Positions 8,435 through 16,046 of a stretch of 64,000 nucleotides of DNA are shown here, one piece after another. This DNA comes from JAENWD01 sp963796915. GTDB lineage: Bacteria; Acidobacteriota; Vicinamibacteria; Vicinamibacterales; JAENWD01. Within the stretch, counting starts at the first letter, position 1. Every line of letters begins with the position of its first letter. The stretch is from assembly GCA_963796915.1 (NCBI GenBank), contig CAWCNI010000002.1, positions 1,116,001-1,180,000 on the forward strand. The letters run 5' to 3'. The position numbers were made by a program, and so were the translations under genes. The notes under the pieces are model-generated. The model was not told the DNA's origin and did no database searches. It saw only the letters and a program-made list of their open reading frames with translations.

Positions 8435-9742
8435 GTGCCGCCAGAATCGCCGGAACCTGTCCGCTGTGACGTAGCCGTCATCGGCGCGGGACTTGCCGGC
8501 CTGACGGCGAGCATTTACCTGCGAGAAGCCGGCCTGCGCGTCGTCTGCCTGGACCGGCAGCGATACCCGCACAGCAAGGTCGGCGAGTCGCTCGACTGGT
8601 CGAGCCCGTGGCTCCTGCAGACAGTCGGCCTCCCCAGCAACACGCTGCTGAGCGACCAGATTGCGACGCTCAAGGCGAAGATCGCCATCTTCGAACCCGG
8701 CATGGAGAAGTGGACCGCCGCGCCGCCCCCGAGCATCCGGCGATCGCCCTGGCGGTTCGAGACGCAGACGTTGCACGTCGATCGCACCGCGCTCGATCAG
8801 CGCGTCTACGAGCGCGCGGTCTCGCTTGGCGTGGACTTCGTCTGGGAGCGGGTCGCGCACGTGGACCGCGACGGCGATCGACTGAAGGCCTGCGTTACCA
8901 GCGCGGGCGAGCGGGTCGAGGCACGTTGGTACCTCGATGCCAGCGGCACGGCACTCTTCCTGGCACGCGCGCTCGACATCCCAATCGTCGAATACGGCCG
9001 CAGGAAAGTCTGTTTCTGGGCCTACTTCGACGAGCCGCCCCTCGACACCGGCACCACGTTCTTCCTGGACAACCTGCAGCCGTATCTCAGCTGGGTCTGG
9101 GACATCCCGATTTCGCCGCAGCGCACCAGTGTCGGCCTGGTGACATCAGCAGACTGCGTCCAGGCTGATCGGCGCCGCGGCCTCACCAACAAGCAGATCC
9201 TCACGGCCGCCCTCGCGCCGTACGAACGCTTCGCAGCGGCGCTCGCGTCGCAGCCCGCTTTCGAGGTGCAGGCGACGTCCTTTCAACCGTACGTGACGAG
9301 CCGTGTGTGCGGGACGAACTGGATGATGGTAGGGGAGGCCGCCTCCATGCCGGATCCGCTCACTGGCAACGGCGTCACCTCCGGCATGCGGCACGCGCGC
9401 TACGCCACCATGGCCATCGTGCGGGCGGGCGGCGCGCCCGAGATCGCGGCGGCCGATCGGCGCTGGTTCTCACGGCACGTGCACCGGCTCGGGCACGCGT
9501 TCAACTCCCACATCGAGCGCGTCATCTATCAGCCGCCCGTGCGCCGCGGCCTGGGCATTCACGCCGCGACACTCGTTTACACGCTGTTCGCGTTCTTCAT
9601 GAACGCGCTGTACACGCGCTTCGATCCCAGGGGGCCGGTGGCGATGGCGATCTTCGACGGCTTGTTCGTCGCCGCTCGCGTCTGGGTGGCGATCTGGGTC
9701 ACGGTGGGCCGGATCGCCTGCTGGCGACCGGCAACGCGTTAG
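8435..9742 (+). CDS. FAD-dependent oxidoreductase with flavin-halogenase motifs
   Basis: 435 residues, GTG start. An N-terminal Rossmann FAD site (VIGAGLAGLTASIYLREAG, residues 15-33) is followed by the KVGESL block. W220-V-W-D-I-P225 matches the WxWxIP motif used to recognise flavin-dependent halogenases. K80, in TLKAKIAIF, aligns by position with the catalytic lysine (K79) of tryptophan halogenases. The C-terminal 60 residues are hydrophobic, suggesting membrane association. Expected activity is FADH2/O2-dependent chlorination or bromination of a small molecule, needing a flavin reductase that is not encoded nearby. The alternative is a geranylgeranyl-reductase-like or other reductase/monooxygenase. 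Its stop codon overlaps the DinB stop tail to tail. Confidence 0.75.
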   Translation: MPPESPEPVRCDVAVIGAGLAGLTASIYLREAGLRVVCLDRQRYPHSKVGESLDWSSPWLLQTVGLPSNTLLSDQIATLKAKIAIFEPGMEKWTAAPPPSIRRSPWRFETQTLHVDRTALDQRVYERAVSLGVDFVWERVAHVDRDGDRLKACVTSAGERVEARWYLDASGTALFLARALDIPIVEYGRRKVCFWAYFDEPPLDTGTTFFLDNLQPYLSWVWDIPISPQRTSVGLVTSADCVQADRRRGLTNKQILTAALAPYERFAAALASQPAFEVQATSFQPYVTSRVCGTNWMMVGEAASMPDPLTGNGVTSGMRHARYATMAIVRAGGAPEIAAADRRWFSRHVHRLGHAFNSHIERVIYQPPVRRGLGIHAATLVYTLFAFFMNALYTRFDPRGPVAMAIFDGLFVAARVWVAIWVTVGRIACWRPATR

Positions 9743-10365
9743 CGGGGAAAATGCGGCAGTGCGGCCACGCGGCGTGCCTGCCAGAGGTGCCGGCGCTGGT
9801 GCGCGGCGAGCACCGCAAAGGCCGCGCCGAGCGAGAAGCGGCGCCATCGTGCCACGGGCGAGGTGACGCGTACCCGCGCCAGGTCGAGGCCGTCTGCACG
9901 GCGCAACCGGTCCACGAACTGGCTCTGAAAGTCATCAAACGCGGTCAGCACGTCGTCACGCGACTCGCCGGGCGTCGGCAGGAAGTCCGCCGGGGATGTC
10001 AGGTGCCAGCGGGACGGCGGCTCGGAGGTGCGCAGGATCAGCCTGTCCATCCAGCCATAGCGGAACGGCCCTTCGCCGTAGCGACCGGCGCGAATGCCCT
10101 CCGAGATGCCCGCGTCGAGTTTCGGCAGGCACAGCCGTGCCGTGGCGTTCAGGTGAGAAAGGCACTCACCGATGGACCACACGTCGGCCGCCGGCTTCCA
10201 GGCGAACTGGGGGTCTGTCAACGGCGCGGCGAGCGCGGCCGCATCGACGGCGGCCTGCTGGAACTCGTCGCGCAAGTGCTCGAGCTCGCCGACCAGCGTC
10301 GGAGCGCCGACGTGCACCGCTGCCGCGGGCCAGGTCCACGCGCGATCGAGTCCACACACTGCCAT
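9739..10365 (-). CDS. DinB-like (YfiT/DUF664-type) protein
   Basis: About 208 residues. The frame is open to 10527, but the N-terminal part there is low-complexity Arg/Pro-rich, so the ATG at 10365 is preferred. The DinB four-helix bundle is recognisable from the first helix (GELEHLRDEF), the WSIGECLSHLNAT segment and the C-terminal AAHQRRHLWQARRV. The three histidines form the usual metal site. Such proteins may be thiol (bacillithiol or similar) transferases or metal-dependent hydrolases, with no defined role here. The frame overlaps the start of the divergent antiporter gene only if the long form is used. Confidence 0.85.
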   Translation of the reverse strand: MAVCGLDRAWTWPAAAVHVGAPTLVGELEHLRDEFQQAAVDAAALAAPLTDPQFAWKPAADVWSIGECLSHLNATARLCLPKLDAGISEGIRAGRYGEGPFRYGWMDRLILRTSEPPSRWHLTSPADFLPTPGESRDDVLTAFDDFQSQFVDRLRRADGLDLARVRVTSPVARWRRFSLGAAFAVLAAHQRRHLWQARRVAALPHFPR

Positions 10366-10510
10366 GGGCGGGCTTAGTCTCGCTCGGGCGGGCGGCCGAG
10401 CGCCGCCTGCAGTTCTATGAGAACGGTCGTTTGTTTGTATTAGTCCGCGCCTGGGGGAACGCCCCGAGCCGGGCACGGACCCCGGCCCCGCCCTTACACT
10501 GGACCCCGTT

Positions 10511-11761
10511 GTGCCAAATCTCGTCACCCTGGTCCTTCAACTTGCCGTGATTATCGGCGTCGCCCGCGTGGTGGGGGGCCTGTTCCGCCGGCTGGGACAG
10601 CCGACGGTCATCGGCGAGATGTTCGCCGGCATCATGCTCGGACCGTCGCTATTCGGATGGCTAGCGCCTGCTCTCGCGGCGTCCCTGTTCCCACCAGCGA
10701 GCCTGGGCTACCTGAGCGCCCTGAGCCAGGTGGGCATCGTGATTTACATGTTCATCGTCGGGCTGGAGCTGGACGTACATGCCGTGCGCGAGCAAAGCCA
10801 TGCCGCAGTCGTGACCAGCACGGTGAGCATCATCGTCCCCTTCGTGCTCGGGGCGACGCTGGCGTTGTACCTCCATCCACGTCTGTCGAACGACAGCGTA
10901 AGCGTCACCAGCTTCGCGCTGTTCATGGGCGCCTCGATGAGCATCACCGCATTCCCGGTGCTGGCCCGCATCCTCAGTGAACGGCGGATGCTGGGCACCA
11001 GGCTCGGTTCGCTGGCGATCGCCTGTGCAGCGGTGAACGACGTGACGGGGTGGTGCATTCTGGCCTACGTGGTGTTCCGTGCCCGCGTCGAATCGGGGAC
11101 ACCGCTGGCGCTATGGATCACGGTTGCCGGATTGATGCTGTTCCTGGCGGCGATGCTGTTCGGGGCGAGGCGAGTCTTCCGGCAGTTCGAGGCCGCCTAT
11201 CGCAGGGCGGGCGCCGTGAGCGACAACATGCTCGCGCTGCTCCTCGTCATCGCGATGCTGTCTGCGGTGATCACCGAACGGCTCGGCCTTCACCTTTTGT
11301 TTGGCGCCTTTGTCGCAGGCGTGGCCATGCCCAAGGACAGCGCGTTCGTGCGTCACGTGCTCGACCGGCTCGAGACTGTGACGATCGTGCTGCTGCTCCC
11401 GCTGTACTTCGCCTTCACCGGACTTCGCACGAGCGTGAATCTGCTTGCCGGTCCGGAATGGCTCATCTGCCTGGCGATCATCGTCACCGCCATCGGCGGC
11501 AAACTTGGCGGGACGTTGGTTGCCGCTCGTCTCGTCGGCAGGCCGTGGCGTCAGGCGGCCGGCCTCGGCATCCTCATGAACACGCGCGGCCTGATGGAGC
11601 TGGTCATTCTGAACGTCGGACTGGACATCGGAGTGCTGTCGCCGAACCTGTTCTCGATGATGGTCGTGATGGCGCTCGTGACGACCGTCATGACCGCGCC
11701 GCTGCTGCAATGGGTCTACCCGCAACGGCTCCTGCTGGCGGAAATCGAGCAGGCCGGATGA
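10511..11761 (+). CDS. CPA2-family cation:proton antiporter (KefB/NapA-like)
   Basis: 416 residues, GTG start, about 12 hydrophobic helices. The N-terminus has GGLFRRLGQPTVIGEMFAGIMLGPSLFGW, a signature of the CPA2 Na+/H+ exchanger domain. TM5-6 carries the transport site region (SITAFPVLARIL ... ACAAVNDVTGWCILAYVVF) with the Asn-Asp pair typical of electrogenic NapA-type exchangers. No RCK/TrkA-N regulatory domain follows, so it is a bare membrane unit. It probably exchanges Na+ or K+ for protons. Confidence 0.92.
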   Translation: MPNLVTLVLQLAVIIGVARVVGGLFRRLGQPTVIGEMFAGIMLGPSLFGWLAPALAASLFPPASLGYLSALSQVGIVIYMFIVGLELDVHAVREQSHAAVVTSTVSIIVPFVLGATLALYLHPRLSNDSVSVTSFALFMGASMSITAFPVLARILSERRMLGTRLGSLAIACAAVNDVTGWCILAYVVFRARVESGTPLALWITVAGLMLFLAAMLFGARRVFRQFEAAYRRAGAVSDNMLALLLVIAMLSAVITERLGLHLLFGAFVAGVAMPKDSAFVRHVLDRLETVTIVLLLPLYFAFTGLRTSVNLLAGPEWLICLAIIVTAIGGKLGGTLVAARLVGRPWRQAAGLGILMNTRGLMELVILNVGLDIGVLSPNLFSMMVVMALVTTVMTAPLLQWVYPQRLLLAEIEQAG

Positions 11762-11861
11762 CGCGGCAATCGTCCAGCGCAGCCACTCGAACGCTCCAAT
11801 GGATCTCGGTGGAATGGACATCCGGGCGCCTCGCGCGTACAACTGCGTTGTGAAGGCACAC

Positions 11862-12113
11862 ATGGAAAAATTGCAGTTGACGCGCACGCCGGCGACAGCG
11901 ATCGGCGCCCGGGCGATTGGGGCCCAGGGCATCGGCGGCCTGGCCATCGGAGCTCTCGCTGTCGGAGCTGTTGCGATCGGCACGCTGGCCCTTGGTCGCC
12001 TGATCATCGGACGCCTGACGGTCCGGCGCACCCGCCTCGGCGTCGTCGAGATCGACGACCTCCGTGTCCGCCGCCTGCGCGTGAGCGAACTACTGGTCGA
12101 CGACAGGCGATAG
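11862..12113 (+). CDS. Small pentapeptide-periodic (A-I-G-x-x) predicted beta-helix protein
   Basis: 83 residues. The ATG at 11862 is chosen because AAGG lies 8 nt upstream; the open frame begins at 11799. From residue 13 to about 52 there are eight uninterrupted five-residue units with consensus A-[IVL]-G-x-x (for example AIGAR, AIGAL, IIGRL). The second half keeps a five-residue period with a different, charged pattern (V-x-x-L/I-R). This predicts a compact quadrilateral beta-helix like pentapeptide-repeat proteins, but with Gly in place of the usual Leu/Phe core order. No signal peptide is seen. The function is unknown. Confidence 0.65.
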   Translation: MEKLQLTRTPATAIGARAIGAQGIGGLAIGALAVGAVAIGTLALGRLIIGRLTVRRTRLGVVEIDDLRVRRLRVSELLVDDRR

Positions 12114-12218
12114 CGCTAGTTGACCCACGTGCCCCGCGAGTACCGCCAGTCGTACTGTGCGGTGGCTACTCCGTACTTCCTACGTGATCGTTGAGTCAGT
12201 AGGACTGGACTCAGGAAA

Positions 12219-12617
12219 TCAAGACGCAATGACTTCGATGCGCGCCCGGTGACCTGGCGCCTTGCCGAGCGCCGCGTCGCAGGTGACCATCCGCGCATCG
12301 AGCGCTTCGGCCAGGGCGATGTACACGGCGTCGTACGCGGTGACGTTCTCCCGCAACTTCCACGCGCGACTCAGGAGGTCGAGATGGGGGTGACGATGGA
12401 GGTCCAGGTCGGTGAGATCGGCAATCGCGTCGGCCGCTCGCTCCTGCGACACCTCGCCGGTCCGGACGAGGCGTCGGAGGGCCTGGGTCACTTCAACGTC
12501 GGCAAGGTGGGGGGCATGGAGCTGGTCACGGTCTCGAAAGAGACGGGCCTCGACCCTGGAGCCAAGCGCAGTCTGCAGCAGGAATTCGAGGAGAGCCGAG
12601 GCGTCGACGACGATCAC
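12219..12617 (-). CDS. PIN-domain toxin, VapC type
   Basis: 132 residues with PIN-domain nuclease features: D5 in MIVVDASALLEFLL, E42 in LADVEVTQALRRL, D96-region YDAVYIALAEAL, and a final acidic cluster TCDAALGKAPG. These carboxylates bind Mg2+/Mn2+ for cleavage of RNA (usually tRNA or rRNA). It overlaps the preceding antitoxin gene by 4 bp (ATGA), the standard VapBC arrangement with translational coupling. Confidence 0.92.
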   Translation of the reverse strand: MIVVDASALLEFLLQTALGSRVEARLFRDRDQLHAPHLADVEVTQALRRLVRTGEVSQERAADAIADLTDLDLHRHPHLDLLSRAWKLRENVTAYDAVYIALAEALDARMVTCDAALGKAPGHRARIEVIAS

Positions 12618-12844
12618 GCCAGCTCACGCTCCTGCCGAATCACGACCGCGGCGGGGGTCTTCAGCGTCACGCGCCGTCGACCGTGGATTCGGGTGAGCAT
12701 CTCGTCGCGCGTGGGTCGAGCGGCCAGGCGTTCAAGTTCGGCCAGCAGGAAATCGGAGAGCGTTTGTCCTGAGTCTGCCGCCCGACTCTTGAGCTTTCGA
12801 TGCAGTGCCTCCGGCACGTTGCGAATTTGGACCATTTTGGACAT
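12614..12844 (-). CDS. Ribbon-helix-helix antitoxin, VapB/FitA type
   Basis: 76 residues from the ATG at 12844 (another possible start is 12835; the frame stays open to 12889). It has a FitA/Arc-type ribbon-helix-helix: beta strand VQIRNVPEALHRKLK, then ADSGQTLSDFLLAELERLA, then a toxin-wrapping tail. It should bind and neutralise the adjacent PIN toxin and autorepress the pair through the palindrome just upstream. No clear Shine-Dalgarno precedes either start. Confidence 0.88.
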   Translation of the reverse strand: MSKMVQIRNVPEALHRKLKSRAADSGQTLSDFLLAELERLAARPTRDEMLTRIHGRRRVTLKTPAAVVIRQERELA

Positions 12845-12849
12845 GTGAT

Positions 12850-12867
12850 AAGCATGCTCGCATGCTT
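12850..12867. promoter_or_regulatory. Palindromic operator candidate of the toxin-antitoxin pair
   Basis: Perfect 8-bp inverted repeat with a 2-bp centre (AAGCATGC-TC-GCATGCTT), ending 5 bp before the preferred antitoxin start codon. The position fits autoregulation by the ribbon-helix-helix antitoxin. Confidence 0.7.
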
Positions 12868-12933
12868 GGCGCATGTCAAACGATCGCATGAGTCCCTAAA
12901 CCAGACTCAGCCTCCACCTTGCGAGTCGCGAGA

Positions 12934-13464
12934 CTACGCAGGAACGTAGGACAACCGGATCACATCCTCGGCAATCCGATCACTGGCGACAAGGCGGAGC
13001 CGCGGCCGGGGCCCGGCGAAATACGGCGTGCCGTGACCAAGCACCACGGGATGCAGGTAGATCTGATACTCATCGATCAGGCCAAGTTCGGTCAGGCTGT
13101 GCGCCAGGCGCGGGCCAGCCACTCCGATCTCCCCGTCGCGCTCGGCCTTCAGCGTGCGGACCGCGCCCTCCAGATCATCCGCAATCAGCGTGGCATTGGG
13201 ACCGACCGACTTCATCGAGCGCGAGACGACCCATTTCGGCTGGTTCTGCCACGCCGCCGCGAAGGCGTGTTCCTCCGCACTCCAGTCAGGACGATCGTCG
13301 TCCCAGTAACGCATGACCTCATACATCTGGCGACCGTAGATACTGCCCGCGTGCCGGGCAACCTCCTCGATGAAGTGGCGGAAGAGCGTCGGGCTTGGCG
13401 AAAACGCCGTATGGTCGACGTAGCCGTCCAGGGATTGGTTCATTCCGAACACGAGCCGAGCCAT
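12934..13464 (-). CDS. RibD C-terminal/dihydrofolate-reductase-like family protein
   Basis: 176 residues. The start is ATG 13464, preceded by GAGGAAAGGAAG; the frame opens six codons earlier. The DHFR-like fold is recognisable by ARLVFGMNQSLDGYVDH, GRQMYEVMRYW, SRSMKSVGPNATLI, and EIGVAGPRLAHSLTELGLIDEYQIYLHPVVLGHGTPYF. The family includes the reductase domain of RibD and many small NADPH-binding proteins of unknown substrate. It is transcribed divergently from the HxlR regulator, which is likely to control it. Confidence 0.88.
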   Translation of the reverse strand: MARLVFGMNQSLDGYVDHTAFSPSPTLFRHFIEEVARHAGSIYGRQMYEVMRYWDDDRPDWSAEEHAFAAAWQNQPKWVVSRSMKSVGPNATLIADDLEGAVRTLKAERDGEIGVAGPRLAHSLTELGLIDEYQIYLHPVVLGHGTPYFAGPRPRLRLVASDRIAEDVIRLSYVPA

Positions 13465-13486
13465 GCCACTTCCTTTCCTCACGCGG
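13455..13486. repeat. 32-bp repeat, copy 2 (partner at 6339-6370)
   Basis: Here the repeat is the ribosome binding site and first three to four codons of the RibD/DHFR-like gene (minus strand). It matches 6339-6370 at 30 of 32 positions. Confidence 0.7.
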
Positions 13487-13505
13487 CACGTCCGCGCGCG
13501 GTTCT

Positions 13506-13561
13506 GGTTGCGTTATGCAACCGGTGCTAAGATAGATCGACTGATTTCATTTCGCAATCAG
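13506..13561. promoter_or_regulatory. Divergent promoter region with two inverted repeats
   Basis: Between the divergent reductase and HxlR genes lie GGTTGC-5-GCAACC (13506-13522) and CTGATT-9-AATCAG (13541-13561). Both are plausible half-site pairs for the HxlR-type dimer encoded alongside. The second ends 14 bp before the regulator start, where it could autorepress. Confidence 0.5.
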
Positions 13562-13575
13562 TTTCTGGAGTGCGC

Positions 13576-14115
13576 ATGAACGTCCCCCGCTCGGGGTGCC
13601 CGATCAATCTGACGCTCGAAGCGCTGGGGGATCGCTGGAGCCTGATCGTCATCCGCGACCTGATGTTCGGCAACCGCCGTCATTTCCGCGAGTTGCTGAC
13701 CAGGTCGGAAGAGGGAATCGCCTCGAACATTCTGGCCGACCGGCTGACACGGCTGGAGCACGCCGGACTGGTATCGCGTCGCGACGATCCCAGCCACAAG
13801 CAGAAGGTCATCTACAGCCTGACCGACGCGTCCATCGCACTGGTGCCCTTGCTGGCCCAGATGGGCGGCTGGGGATTGCGCCACACACCCGCGTCGAAAG
13901 AGCTCTCGGTACGCGCGAAAATCCTCGAAGACGGCGGTCCGAAGCTGTGGTCCGCGTTCATGGAGGAACTGCGGCACCTCCACCTGGGCACGCCGGCGCC
14001 CAGGCGGTCGGTGTTCTCCAGGCTGCAGTCGGCCTACGAAGCCGCCATTGCTGCCAAAGAGGGACCGGTCAGGAGCCGGAGGCAGGGCAGCCGGTCGGCG
14101 CAGACGTCACGCTGA
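13576..14115 (+). CDS. HxlR-family winged-helix transcriptional regulator
   Basis: 179 residues from ATG 13576, with GGAG 8-9 nt upstream (a GTG two codons earlier is possible). It has the full HxlR signature: a Cys near the N-terminus (SGCPINLTLEALGDRWSLIVIRDLMFG), the recognition region HFRELLTRSEEGIASNILADRLTRLEHAGLVSR and a YSLTDA wing. The roughly 70-residue basic C-terminal extension is longer than usual. HxlR proteins respond to electrophiles or oxidation through the conserved Cys. It is divergent from the RibD/DHFR-like gene. Confidence 0.93.
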   Translation: MNVPRSGCPINLTLEALGDRWSLIVIRDLMFGNRRHFRELLTRSEEGIASNILADRLTRLEHAGLVSRRDDPSHKQKVIYSLTDASIALVPLLAQMGGWGLRHTPASKELSVRAKILEDGGPKLWSAFMEELRHLHLGTPAPRRSVFSRLQSAYEAAIAAKEGPVRSRRQGSRSAQTSR

Positions 14116-14116
14116 C

Positions 14117-14828
14117 TCACCGCTGGTGCCCGTATTCCAGCTTCGGATACCAATCCGTACCGCGGCCTTCGGGTGTCAGGTCCAGCATCAACCAGAGCGG
14201 ATCCATGTCCGGTGCGCCGCGCGGATCCTGGCCGGGGTCAGCCATCGCGCCGCTCATCTCGCCGCTGTAGAAGTGACGAATCTGTCCGTCGCGCCTGGTG
14301 AAGACGCTGAAACCAGGCACGTCGGCGTCCGCCGCATTGACATAAGTGCGGGTGTATTCGCCGGACATGTCGGACACAAACGGAAGGTTCGCCATTCCGC
14401 GCTGCTGCTTGATACGCGACCAGCCGATCGATTGGCGAGCGCGCGGCGACGGCCAGGGCGACTCGCTCGCGCAGATTGATGGCGGTGCCGTTCCATGAAT
14501 TCAGGAACGACGTGCACATGGGACACGGCGCCTGGCGTTGCGGACCGTACATCATGCTGTAAACCAGCAGCGTCTCTTTGTCTCTGAAGAGCGTCGACAA
14601 GCGAACAGGCCCTGTCTCGGCGACGAGCTCGAAGTCCTGAGGGAGTAGGCCGCCTGCCGGAAGCGCCCGGCGCTGCGCGGCCACGCGCTCGACGTGCCGA
14701 CGCAGCTCAATCTCTTCGACGAGAAGCGCATTGCGCGCCGCTCGATAGTCTGCGCTCTCATTCGGAAAGCTGGCCGTGTTGGTCGCGGCCAGCTGTTGAG
14801 CGGGAACGAGCGCTTGCGGATTAGTCAT
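14117..14828 (-). CDS. DUF899 thioredoxin-like protein (one frameshift)
   Basis: About 236 residues when one frameshift at about 14411 is bridged. Start ATG 14828 has GGAGG 4 nt upstream. The first part carries the DUF899 region LLVYSMMYGPQRQAPCPMCTSFLNSWNG, with a CPMC active-site-like pair, and reaches SPIDRLVAY. After removing one base the family sequence resumes as KQQRGMANLPFVSD, then GEYTRTY, GFSVFTR and IRHFYSGEM. Proteins of this family have a thioredoxin fold and unknown redox partners. The frame break looks like a single added base. Confidence 0.85.
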
Positions 14829-14950
14829 ACGTCCTCCAGGGATGAGGTGAGGAAGGCCGGCGGCGGTCTCGCGCATGGTCCCGCTTGAAGATCCGTCCGT
14901 AGCTCGCTAGCCTGAGTACGAGCGATCACGATAGAACAGAGGAGGCTGTC

Positions 14951-15352
14951 ATGGCCAGAACCCAGGAAGGTGTGCGGATCAGCGCCGTCGTTCCCACGTT
15001 GACTGTCGACGACTTGCAGAAGAGCATCGCCTTCTACGAGGCGCTCGGCTTCGCGATTGAAGAACGGTGGGAAGACAAAGGGACGTTGCTCGGCGTGATG
15101 CTGCGAGCAGGGAACACGGAGCTCGGCTTGAACCAGGACGACTGGAAGAAGGGACGCGACCGCAAGAAGGGGATCGGCGTGCGCCTGTCCATCTCGACGG
15201 CGCCGGGGGCGGTCGACGAAATCGCCAGCCAGGCCAGAAACGCCGGCATCACGCTCAAGTCCGAGCCCCACGACACCGAGTGGAAGAGCCGTGCGTTCGA
15301 GGTCGTTGATCCGAGCGGTTTCCTGCTGACGATCTATTCGGAGACAGCCTGA
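14951..15352 (+). CDS. VOC (glyoxalase/bleomycin-resistance-like) protein
   Basis: 133 residues preceded by GGAGG. One vicinal-oxygen-chelate module pair: VVPTLTVDDLQKSIAFYEALGFAIEERW, then a second half with RLSISTAPGAVDEIASQARNAG and the terminal FEVVDPSGFLLTIY. Such proteins bind metals for lyase, dioxygenase or drug-sequestering roles; the function here is unassigned. It is followed 15 bp later by the second RibD/DHFR-like gene, probably in one transcript. Confidence 0.9.
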   Translation: MARTQEGVRISAVVPTLTVDDLQKSIAFYEALGFAIEERWEDKGTLLGVMLRAGNTELGLNQDDWKKGRDRKKGIGVRLSISTAPGAVDEIASQARNAGITLKSEPHDTEWKSRAFEVVDPSGFLLTIYSETA

Positions 15353-15367
15353 GGCGCGCAGGGACAC

Positions 15368-16039
15368 ATGCGGAAAATCATCGTCGGCGCTCAGGTCTCC
15401 CTGGACGGCGTCATGCAGGCGCCCGGCGGACCGACCGAGGATCCAACCAGGGGGTTCGAATTCGGCGGCTGGGTCGTGCCCTATTTCGATCAGGAGTTCG
15501 GCGAGGAGATCGACCGGCTGTTCAGCGAAAAATTCGATCTGCTGCTTGGCCGCAGGACATACGAGATTTTCGCAGCCTACTGGCCGTACTACGACGAGAA
15601 GGCCGACTACGGCGGCATCGCGACGCTCTTCAAGGAGATCAGGAAGTACGCGGTCTCACGCTCGGGCCGAGTCGATACAAGCTGGCAAGGCTCGGTGCTC
15701 CTCCGCGACATCGCCGACGTAAGGCGCCTGCGGGAGGAAGACGGACCGAATCTGGTCACCCAGGGCAGCACCGAGCTCGTCCACGCGCTGCTGGCCAACG
15801 ACCTCGTCGACGCGATCACCACCTTCACTGTTCCGGTCGTGCTGGGCGGCGGCAAAAAGCTGTTTGCCGACGGCTCGGCGCCGCATGCGTACAGGCTGAC
15901 GGGATCGCGCGTGTCGAGCACGGGCATCCTGATCGGACACTACGAGCGCGCGGGTGAGATCAAGGTCGGCGGCACGGAGCTCGATTCTCCGAGCGAACGT
16001 GAGATCTCCCGTCAGGAGCGCATGAAGCGCGAAGGCTGA
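15368..16039 (+). CDS. RibD C-terminal/dihydrofolate-reductase-like protein 2
   Basis: 223 residues. The fold is marked by IIVGAQVSLDGVMQAPGG, DLLLGRRTYEIFAAYWP, KYAVSRSG, NLVTQGSTELVHALLANDLVD and FTVPVVLGGGKKLF. It is longer than the paralogue at 12934-13464 and has a C-terminal charged tail. Likely a small NAD(P)H-dependent reductase; the substrate is unknown. Co-oriented with the VOC gene. Confidence 0.9.
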   Translation: MRKIIVGAQVSLDGVMQAPGGPTEDPTRGFEFGGWVVPYFDQEFGEEIDRLFSEKFDLLLGRRTYEIFAAYWPYYDEKADYGGIATLFKEIRKYAVSRSGRVDTSWQGSVLLRDIADVRRLREEDGPNLVTQGSTELVHALLANDLVDAITTFTVPVVLGGGKKLFADGSAPHAYRLTGSRVSSTGILIGHYERAGEIKVGGTELDSPSEREISRQERMKREG

Positions 16040-16046
16040 ACGACCG

